In this document: in pieces, positions 33,401 through 45,200 of the stretch | Position numbering within the stretch: position 1 is the stretch's first letter | Layout of the letters: every line of letters begins with the position of its first letter | Assembly (NCBI GenBank): GCA_963924555.1 | Contig: OZ004584.1 | Location: 5,827,001-5,891,000 of the forward strand | Origin: Crambe crambe | Taxonomy: Eukaryota; Porifera; Demospongiae; Poecilosclerida; Crambeidae | Direction of reading: 5' to 3' | DNA length: 64,000 bases | The notes under the pieces: model-generated | What the model was told of the DNA's origin: nothing | The model's input: the letters and a program-made list of their open reading frames with translations, nothing else | Database searches by the model: none | Position numbers and translations under genes: made by a program

Positions 33401-36209
33401 TGAATATCCCTTGCTACAAACACACATTCAGCTAGGCTGGCATAGTTCCAGCTCTATGATCAGCCATTATGGGTTATGGCTACTCTGTTTACTGAAGGGA
33501 ATATTTTGTCTTCATTCACAGGTTGCATGTATATCCATAGCTCTATGGTTGTATCTGATACCAAATCATTTGATTAGTAAATCATTCATTGAGCATGTGC
33601 AATATACATACTGTATAGCTATTAAAGGTCAGTATTACTCATAATATGGTAGCTACGTAGTTGCAAAATTTTAATAGAGAAGTCTCTTCACTACAATAAT
33701 TATGGAAGATGATGATGTGTATGAATTGATGGAACATACTGGAGCTGTCTCATCCATGGATAAGAATCCATGCTATAGTATTCCCTCAAGATTTCAACCG
33801 AAAAATCCGTCTGCATCTGTGATTTCTTGTAAAGTCGAGACCAAGTCGAAGAAGCCTGTTTGGAGTTGGGTATGCATAGGCTTACTTGTCGGATTCGTCT
33901 TGATAGGCAATGCAGCATTCATAAGCATTACTATTAGATATGGGAGGGCATTACAACAGCTTCAGGCTGAACATCATACTGGTAATTCAAAAATAGATGT
34001 ACTGTTAACTACGATTGGACAGAACTCGATCAACCCTGCTGCTTCATGTTCCCAAATCTCGCTACTTAATCCCTCTTCCCCATCAGGTCACTACTGGATC
34101 AGGTTTCCCAATCGCTCTATTGTACGTGTGTGCTGTGACTTTGACGGACAGTGTGGTTGTGTTGGACCAGTATCTCTTGGTCTCACTAAATATAACCCTG
34201 CCAGGTCTTGCAGAGAACTTGCTGCATGTAACAGCAGTCTTTCTGATGGTTACTACTGGATTCGTACACAAGGATCTTCAGTCAGGGTGTACTGTAATTC
34301 TTGGAATTTGACACAAGGATGGATGAGGGTGGCCTACATAGACATGAAGAACACCAGCCACCAGTGTCCAAATGGACTGACATTATTCTCAAGGAGTTCA
34401 CCACCAAGAAGAGTGTGTAATGTAACAATTACTAGTGGATGTGTTAGTACTACCTTCACTGTCCATGGGGTAGAGTACAGTCACGTGTATGGAAGAATCA
34501 TTGGATATCAGCTTGGTGCACCTGCTGCTTTTTACTATCACACTTACACCATCGACCAACCATACATCTATGGAGTGAGTTTGACTCATGGACAAAATCC
34601 CCGCAAACATATTTGGAGTTTTGTGGGAGCACGTGATGAAGCATCAGACAATGGACAATTGAAATGTCCTTGTAGCAACATGAATATCTCTCCACCACCA
34701 ACTGTTCCTAGCTATGTTGGTAATGATTATTTTTGTGATGCTGGAGTCAGATCATTTGCTAGCCAGGGATTCTTCTCTTCTGACCCCCTCTGGGATGGAG
34801 TGGGATGTGGCCCCACCAGTACTTGCTGTTCCTTTAACAACCCTCCATGGTTTACCAAGAATCTTTCTTCTCCCACCACTGATGATATAGAGATGCGGTT
34901 ATGCTCGGAGGATACAGCTGGATCCACACCAATTGAAGTAGTGGAACTCTATGTACAGTAAACTACAAGTAGCTATTAAGTAGGAACTATTGTATAATAG
35001 ATAGATTATTAGATTGTTTGTTTGTGTGCATCATTGTAGATTCAATTGGCCTATAGCTAATTGCCAGTGAGCATGGTAAATCCAAATTATCGTATGCTAG
35101 ACCAGTAATATTTTTCAGCGAGCGAGCTGACTCTCAGGTCATGACTCATAGAAATTGGGTCTACACTCCAAAATGCTCCCCGGCCCCAGGCATACGTACG
35201 GTACGTATGTACATGTCCCGAATTAGTAGGATCAAGAGTGTAGAAAACTGATCTTGATCCTTTAGTTTGTTTGTGTATGTGTGTTATTTGTTTTTTTGTT
35301 TGTTTTTTGTTGTTTTTTTGTTTGTTTTTTAAGTGTAGCTTTACCCAATTAGTAGCGCTGTGCGTGTGCATAATGCGCATGCTCCAATTGTAATCAAGCT
35401 AGATTGTTTTCTACACCCTTTTGTCTAGAGGCACTAGTTTTATCTAAGTGGATTGTAGGTACTTGTGTAGGTGCTTGGCTTATCTAAGTGCTTGTGGTAA
35501 GTATTTACAGCTTTCTATGTATGGAGCTTTCTGGTTGAAACCACAACTTACATGACTCTTATCTCTGACAGTAATATCAAGCACTGGAGCCTATCAGCTG
35601 CTCACTTGCTCACTGTCAGTAGTTGTTGTAGAGGCTCTAGGCTTATTGAAGCTATGTTACATATGAACTCAACAGCAAAATCTTCTAAAGAGCACTAACT
35701 TGCTTGCTCGCTCGCTGTCAAAAATAATATTGCACATTGCCCTAGTAATATTCAAAATTGTACTCCCTAGTTTTATTTATTAAGCTAGCTACTATACTGT
35801 AGCATGCTTGATAGTAGTGCGTGGCTAGCAGCTGCCGTATGGATTTTTGGTTCTATACTTCGTCTCTCCCTGACCAGAAGGGGCACCAGGGCTGCTAATA
35901 GAGTCATAACAGAAGTAAGCCAACATTTGAATTCTTCGAAGTACGGCAAGTTCATGCCTGAATGACAACTTGCATTGTGGAACATGTCACAAGTACCTTC
36001 AAACTCGAGAAGAATTTTCAGAATTTTACGTATAAGATTGATAGTGCAATTCCTTGGATGCTTAAATTGCAATTAAAGGCATTTGAACTTGAAGGAAGAA
36101 TGATGCGGATTCAAAATTCTTTTAGTATCTAATCACTTGAACTTCAATCAAGATTATTGAACTCAGAACAGTTGAACCCTGCTGCTTCCAGTTTCCGTGA
36201 ATTCAACCC

Positions 36210-36241
<32 letters not shown>

Positions 36242-39200
36242 ATATATATATATAAAAATCAGGTCACTACTGGATCAGGTCCTCCAATGGCTCGATCTGC
36301 TGTGCATGTGTACTGTGAATTCAACAGGCAGTGCCACTACTAGAGGTTTTAATGAACTAGTTACCAGAAATGAAACAATTGATGGACCATATGTTGATGG
36401 TGTCTCTCTGACTCATGGCAGTGTGGGTTCTTGACAGCATATCTGGTCCTTTGCTAGTGCTATGGGAGAAGCAAGGTATCATTACATGGCAGCTGACTTG
36501 TGTGCATGTAGCAACAGCGATTCCTGGCCTTTAACACATCTTAATTAGATGCATGTCAATTTATTGACAGTCTAGATCTCGATCCAGCTGTTAGTAAAGT
36601 TAGACAGGACAGAATCTAGCTATTATTTTTTGAGCATAGCTAGCTACACTTGATGAGACTGGTATCAATTCAAAATAATTTGTATATAGCTTATCGTAAT
36701 GCTCAGCTATAGTTAGCCATGCACAGGATATCTCTCAGTTGTGATAACAGTACAAAAGGCTATGGTTCCAATCTCTATTAGTTAACAAAAAAAGTTCTAC
36801 AACACAAATGAAGATTTATTATAATTTGAGTTACTGCACATAAAGTTCTAGAAACTGAATAGGTGTGTCTCTAATATCTCCACTGTCACAGATCCTAACC
36901 TCTAGGTCATCAGTTGTGGACTGGGAGAGGGTCTTATAGAACCATGGAGGGTTGTTGAACTGGCAGCAGGTGCTGGAGGAACCACACCCCTGACCGTCCC
37001 ATTGAAGTAGAATGTATGAGGACTAGTAGTTGCATGGTTAATTTTGTTCACATATGCAGCAAAGCTGTAACTATATTAATTCTTTGAGGTAAGCTGCTGA
37101 ATTAGCATGTAGCTAGCTACTCATATCAGTTGGGCTTTGACTTCCTTTGATCAGTGACCATCAGTTGGGCTTCATTGGCCTGTGACTTCAGTAGACTTTG
37201 CAGATCAGTAGCTAACCTTCATTTCCTACTATAATCCTTGGCTCTTCATATCAAGAACCTACTGAGAGAGTAAGTGTTGCTGCTCGCGCGCATGCTTGAG
37301 CGTACGTGCCGTTTTTTTTTGAACGCTAAACTGCAACGTAACGGACCGCTACAAGTGTACGTGATGGGACGTCGTAGACATTCGCATCATAAGGGTCGGC
37401 AAGCTGATTCTCATCAAGCTGATTCTGATTATCGTAAAGCTGATTCTGATTATCTTCCCGATTCTCGTCCTGATTCTCGTCGAGCTGATTATCGTGATTC
37501 TGATTCTCGTAGAGCACATTCTCGATCTCGTAAACGTTCTCGTAAAGCTAAGACCAAATCAAGCAAATCAAGCAAGACTGTTTGTACTTGTATATGCATG
37601 TCCTTACTTTTTGTATTGATATCGATGGTCAGTGGAGCATTCATATATATGACAATTAGACATGATAGAGCAATCGGGGAACTTCAGACTTCTTCGAGTA
37701 GGATTAGTAATAATGGTACTAATCAAACAAAATTAGATCTACTATTAAGTACTATGGGACAGAACTCGGTCGACCCTGCTGAATCATGTTCCCAAATCTG
37801 GACGTTGAGGCCCTCTTCACCATCAGGTTACTACTGGATCAGGTACCCCAATCGCAGTATTGTACGCGTGTGTTGTGGCTTTTCCACACATGAATGTGGT
37901 TGTGTCAGACAGGAACATTTGAACCCTGGTCTCACCAGATATAACCCTGCCATGTCTTGCAAACATCTTGCTCCATGTAGCCTTCCTGATGGTTACTACT
38001 GGATTCATATACAAGGTTCCATCATGAGAATGTACTGTATTAACAATGCAACTTCTGTGAAACCAGTACGAGGGTGGACAAGGATTGGTTATATAAACAT
38101 GAATAACCCAGACCACCAGTGTCCCAGAGGATTAACCTTACTGACAAGGAGGGAAGAACCAAGAAGATTATGTGATATGACCGCTATTAGATGTATCAGT
38201 TTCTCTTATCATACATATGGGATAGCTTACAAGCATATATATGGAAGAATTATTGCATATCAGTATGGAGATCTCCCTGCATTTTACTACAACATATCCA
38301 GCATTGATGGGCCATACGTCTACGGAATAAGTCTTACTCGTGGTGATACGAATCTCGGTGATTCACGCCAACATATTTGGACATTTGCGGGAGCACGTGA
38401 TGAAACAGTGGATAATAGACGATGGAAATGTCCTTGTATCAATACCAACTTCTCTCCACCACCGCCTGTCCCTAGTTTCATTGGTAATGATTACTTTTGT
38501 GATACTGGCATCAGCAGATATAGTTTAAATGAACTAGTACCCGACAACCCTCTCTGGGATGGAGCGGGATGTGGTCCTACCAACACTTGCTGTTCCTTTA
38601 ATAACCCACCGTGGTTTGTCAAACACTTACCCTTCCTCAGTAAAGATGATATAGAGGTGAGAATGTGTCGACCTAACTTTGATGGAAGCACACCATTCCA
38701 AATTATCGAAATCTATGTATACTGACATTTTAACAGAAACAGCACCGAAATTGTGTCTCCAAATAATTATATGAAGAGTATAGTACAAGAGTTATGTATA
38801 CATGCATGTACATGGACATATAACTTGGCTTATTTAATTAACTATGTGTAGTTATGTAACTCATATTTTTGCTCTATTTTATATATTGTTGCTGTACCAT
38901 AGCATTTGTGGACCATCCAGGGGTCCAGGGATTTCCCAGGTCCTCATGTCCTTGGACCTTATACCGTAGAGCGGGTAGGAAAAAATTCCATCATATCCGG
39001 AATCGTTATACTAATGAAAAAAATTGAACGGATAAATCTTCACACATGTACATTGAAGACGAAATTTTTCCCCCGCCCAGTTTCTGTTGAAGCACAAAGG
39101 CAGGTGGACTAGCTATTTCGAGAGAGACACTTGCATTTGTGGCTATCATGAATACAAAGCTATTTGGGCTGCTGCTGTAGGAGAGGAGCTGGAGTGTAGG

Positions 39201-42200
39201 CGAGAACCAACTAACCTCGTTAGACATCTTAAATGTATGGACCTCTCTTTTAATCTGAGACTCTTCCTGCATCTCTTCAACTGCACAGCACTGTTAGCCG
39301 CTTCTATAGCCTTGATGGTGTTAAAGCGGACAATGGTCCAGATGAGCATTATAAGCTTCATTATGGTGATTTCAACATACAATTCACTAGAATTTAATGA
39401 ATGTGATGCAAAAACTAGAATTGTGCTGTTCGAGCATTCAAACCCAAGATGTGTGGAGCACACCTCTTGATCCTGACAAATGTCCTGTAAGAATTTTTGA
39501 AAAAAAGAGACCATCAGAAATGGGTGAAGTTGGCTCACCTTTTTATTTACCAATCAATTAACAAAGCCTCTTGTGATGATCTGTGGTACAAACAGCAGAG
39601 AATGGGAAAAGATAGAATTGGTTCTATTACGAAGAGAATGGCATGTAACTGTAACCATTCGGCACGAAAAAACATGGTTACAGCACAAGCACAAAAAACC
39701 ATGGTTACCAACAAAAACGTACCTGAGACTCAAATCATTCAGCTCACTGGTCACAAAAACCTTCAGAGTCTAAATTCTTATAAAAAGACATCCATGGAAT
39801 AGCAAAAGGACACATCAAGTCATGTACTGAGTTCATATTCAGCTCCAGCTAAGACTCCCACACCCTCTGGCCTTGGAGATGTGAATGACCAATCTCACCA
39901 GTTTTCCAGTCCTTTTTTTTACTACAGGTTATACAATAAATGTTTGATTACCATCGAGCCATACACAGACCCAACAGAGCGTTTCTAGAATGTATATCTG
40001 AACAGTTATGACTTATCATTAGAGTAACTGCAAAATAGTGAACTTTATTATCTTTAAAATTATGCAAAGATTTCCTAAGGGGACGTAATATGACTTTGCA
40101 ATGTGGTAATATATCACCCAGTTGTGATACTACTATTCTCTATGGAACATACTCAGTAGCTACATAATAAAGTGTTTTATAAACAGATTTAGGCAAAGTA
40201 TACATAAGTCCCAATGGAAAAATTCCAATGTATACGGTATACGTAGCTCACAAAAGATCAGGAGGCATATACAGTAGCTATCAAAGAATTGTGTCTATTG
40301 AACCATGCAAGAGGAACAGACTTATGAAGTACCAGATTTTAAGGGACGTGATGAAAATCCAGAGTATGATATTCCATCGAAGTTTACACCAGCAAGTGTG
40401 TCCACATCAGTTACTCATCGTCAAGATAAGTCCAAGTTGAAGAAGCCTGTTTGTAATAGTTTGTGCATGTGTGTACTAGTTGGATTCATCTTAGTAGGTA
40501 GTGCAGCATTTGCTAGCTTGGCTCTTACAGTGTGGAATATCTCACAAGTCAGCCATCAGAATCCTTCATCTGGATTCAACGATAGAATCGCAATTATTGT
40601 GAATGATAGCATATCAGAATTTGAAAGAAAGGTTCAGTCAGTTATGAATGGGAGCATTTTCAAACTTGAAAGAAGAATATCTCAACTCCAATATTCAATG
40701 GATGATCATATTGAACTTCAGACTAACATTTCAAGGTCACTGGATTCAAGAATAAGTATCATACATCAGTATTTGAGTGATCAGTATTCAGACTCTCCTG
40801 CTACTTCATGTTCCCATGTCTTGCTGTTGAATTCCTCCTCCCCATCAGGTCACTACTGGATCAGGTCCTCCAATGACTCTGCTGTACGTGTGTACTGTGA
40901 GTTCAACAGGCAGTGTGGTTGTAATGGACCAAGTACGTGGACTCGTGTGGCCTTCCTCGACATGTCAGACCCCAACCACGTCTGTCCCAGCAACTGGACC
41001 ACCATCGCTACCCCAGTGAGGGCATGTGGGAGGGGACAGAGCAGCAGAGAAGGTTGTGATTCTGTATCCTATTCCACTTTTGGACTGACTTATAGTCGTG
41101 TGTGTGGACGTATAACAGCTTTTCAAGATGGTATTCCCGATGCCTTTAGACCATTATTTTCTGAAGTAAAAATCGATGGAGCATATTTAGATGGCGTCTC
41201 TCTGACTCACGGTGAAAAGGAATTTAGACAGCATATCTGGTCATTTGCTGGTGCACCAGGGGAAACAGGAAACGTTGACTCTCGAAGGGTGTGTGCTTGC
41301 AGCAATAACAATAGCTGGCCACTTTCAACATCTTTTGTCGGCAACGACTATTTTTGTGATTCTGGCAGTCGTGTTGTTGACATCAAGCGAATATTCTACC
41401 CTGGTGATCCCCTCTGGGATGGCCAGGGATGTGGTCCCTCCAGCACCTGCTGCCAGTTCAACAACCCTCCATGGTTCTGTAAGACTCTCAACCAGTCTAC
41501 CACTGATGACCTGGAGGTCAGGATCTGTAAGAGTGGAAGTGACGAAGATACACCTATTCAATTGCTAGAAATTTATATCCAATAGATTCAGCTGATAGAG
41601 TTTTGTATCCAGTAACCTCTAGAAACCTGCATAATAAACATGTACTCCAAAACACATTACATAATGTTATTAATTTCACAGTCATGAAGTTTATTTGTAG
41701 CTGTTACTATTGAAAATGCGTAAGTGATTTTTAGTTTTTGTGAACATTTACAGAGTTGTTAATCATATTATATATACTTATTACCTGTTTAGTAACTTTA
41801 TCTCATTCTTGAATACTAAAACAGTAGTAGCAGCTTAACAGTTATTTGAATCTTTATCTAATGTTGGTGTAGTAGTGGATGAATTCCTGTGGCCTTCCTC
41901 AACATGTCAGGCTCGCATATAGCAGTTTTCGTGAACACGCATCAAAATTATGCTGCCTTCAATAATAATCCCTACATCACTGCCTAAACCAAGCAGAATA
42001 CTTTTACACTGACATGAACAATTAAAGCAGCTTGGTGGGAGGCAGTGATGTGGTTGAAAGTGTTTGTGTTTGAGTTGTAGTAGCTAAAAAAATTACATGT
42101 ATTCCTGTTATCCTTACAAGTGAAGGGAAAAAATTCATACCAAATAAGAAGGCCATGTAGGGTTAGTTATCTATAGCAGTTTCTGTGAGCATCAACATTA

Positions 42201-45200
42201 TGCTGCCTTCAATAATAGTCCCATAATCTATTCAGCTGGTTTTCATTTGCATAATTATAATAATAAGGAGTAAATAGAGTACTTTTGCTTCATATGCAGC
42301 CCCAAAGACGAGTTTTCATCATTAATATTATAGTTATGGAAACTCATGGGAAACTCTGCCAAACAAAAAGTCCATATTTAGAAAGTTCCTTTTCTAAAAT
42401 TGCATAATACTAAAATATTAATGGACTAACAGTCGCTAGGGAGGCAGATTTCCTTCTTCATGTTAAACCATGGAAGAGGAACACACTGAACACGCTTACG
42501 AATTACTTCTCAAGGAAGCTGTCACATCTCGGGCTCAGTATGAAAGTCCTTGCAATTGTAGTTCAGTGAATGTGTCTACATCAGTAACTCCTCATCAAGA
42601 TAAGTCCAAATTGAAGAAGCCTATTTGTAGTTGGTTGAAGATGTGTGCACTAGTTGGATTCATCTTAGTAGGTAGTGTAGCATTTACTAGCTTGGTTCTT
42701 ACACTGTGGAACATCTCAGAAATAAACGAATTACTGAGTGGACGATATTCAAACTTACCTGCTGCTTCATGTTACCACATTTTTCTCTCAAATTCTATCT
42801 CTCCATCAGGTCACTACTGGATCAGGTCCTCCAATGGCTCTGCTGTGCATGTGTACTGTGACTTCAACAGGCAATGTGGTTGTGATGGACCGAGTACGTG
42901 GACTCGTGTGGCCTTCCTCAATATGTTGGACCCCAACCAGGTCTGTCCCAGCAACTGGACTACCATCTCTTCCCCTGTGAGGACATGTGGAAGAGTGAGA
43001 AAGAATGGACGTGGTTGCAATTCAGTGTTCTATTCCACTTTTGGACTGACCTATAGTCGTGTGTGTGGACGCATAATAGCCTATCAAAATGAAAACACTG
43101 ATGCCTTTAAGGGACTAGTCTTCTACTCTGGTATAGATCGACCGTATGTTGATGGTGTCTCTCTGACTCACGGCAGTGTGGGGTCTCGTCAACATATCTG
43201 GTCCTTTGCCAGTGCTATTGGTGAAGAAGGTCCCTTTCAACCATATTGGCTATGTGCATGCAGTAACAGCAATAACTGGACAAATTCAACTTTATTTGTT
43301 GGAAAGGATTACTTCTGTGACTCTGGCAATCATGATGAAGTTGTTCCAGGTATTTTCCAATCCAATGACCCTCTCTGGGACGGCCAGGGGTGTGGTTCTG
43401 ATAGCACCTGCTGCCAGTTCAACAACCCTCCATGGTTCTGTAAGACTCTCCCCCAGTCCACCACTGATGACCTGGAGGTCAGGATCTGTAATGGTGCAAA
43501 TTCAGATACACCTATCCAGCTATTGGAGCTTTATGTACAGTAGAATGTAACTCATCCTCCTGTTTTACAAATAATGTTGCATAGCTTTTTGTTGATATGT
43601 GCAATCATTTTTATTTAATCCAATAGCTGTTTATGTTGTTTGAGATTCCACGTGTGTGCACTATGTAGTTGGATTCGTCTTAGTAGGTAGTGTAGCTTGG
43701 CTCTTACAGTGTGGAATTCTTCATAAGTCAACCATCAGAGTTCTAGTGCTGCTAAACTCGAGCAGATGATAACAATGCTTCAGAACAGCACATCAGAACT
43801 TGGACAAAGAATACTGCAGCTTCAGAACTCTGTGAATGAATTCCAGGGTGATGTTTCTTCTGAACTAGATATCATCATTCAATCATTAATGAGTGGAGTG
43901 TACTCTAATGCACCTGCTTCATGTTCCCAAGTCTTGCTGTTGTATCCCTCCTCCCCATCAGGTCACTACTGGATCAGGTCCTCCAATGGCTCTGCTGTCC
44001 ATGGGTACTGTGACTTCAACAGGCAGTGTGGTTGTGATGGACCAAGTGGGTGGACTCGTGTGGCCTTCCTCAATATGTAAGACCCCAACCATGTCTGTCC
44101 CAGCAACTGGACCACCATCACTTCCCCCTTGAGGGGATGTGGGAGGGAGAGGCTATGGACAGAGGTTGCATTCTATTCCACTTTTGGACTGACCTATAGT
44201 CGTGTGTGTGTGGAAACACTGACGCCTTTAAGGGACTAATTGAACTCTCCTTTCTTATCGATCAACTGTATGTTGATGGTTTCTCCCTGACTCATGGCAG
44301 TGTAGGATCTTGTCAACATATCTGGTCCTTTGCCAGTGCTATCGGTCCCTTTTGGCTGTGTACATACAGTAACAGCAATGACTGACCACATTCGACTTCT
44401 TTTGTTGGAAATGATTACTTCTGTGACACCGGCAACCATGGTGGTAATGCTCCGCATCGTATTTTCCACTCCAATGACTCTCTCTGGGATGGCCAGGGAT
44501 GTGGTCCCTCCAGCACTTGCTGCCAGTTCAACAACCCTCCATGGTTCTCCCAATCCACCACTGATGATTTTGGTGGTCAGGATCTGTAAGAGCTTGGAAT
44601 GTTTTAATTATGCCATGACGTTTTATGACTAACATAGCACGCGCGTGGTGATTCGCAACTGAAAAATCAGCACATGCGCAGACAGTGGCAACCAGGCTCT
44701 CTTTTCCTTCCCCCTCCCCCTTCCTGAGAGCCTGGCGCAAGGCTATGGTTCATAGTGCCTGCTTAGTGCACAGGCTCCTGGCTTGACCAGGTGCGCGTGA
44801 CCGCTCAGTGGCAACTATTATGATTTCCATTGCATTGCATGCAGTTTGTGCATATTTGCATGCATGCATTGCATACATATGTATATAATTATTGTGTGTG
44901 TGGTATTGTGATCATGACTGAGTGGACCACAAACATGACTGTGATTAGAAAACTGATCATTGACTGAGATTGGAAAAACTGACTGAGATTAGAAAACTGA
45001 TCATTGACTGAGCATGAGATTTAGCAACTAGCTATTCAAAGAGCCACATAGCTACTGCCTTATGCATGACAAGAATACCATTGGTTGCACAAGCATGTTT
45101 GTTGTTATAGAGTTGAATTACTCTCAGCAGTATCTAACACAATATTTATAATAGTTATTTGGCATAAAAGTGAGTGGATTTGTTTAGTGTACACTGTTAA

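Noticed and set aside
37274..37363. Longer N-terminus for receptor paralog 2
   Set aside because: The frame opens at a GTG, and an ATG at 37292 is possible but would add a Cys/Arg/Phe-rich segment with a T-run-encoded Phe stretch not found in any paralog; the start at 37364 gives a normal-length tail.
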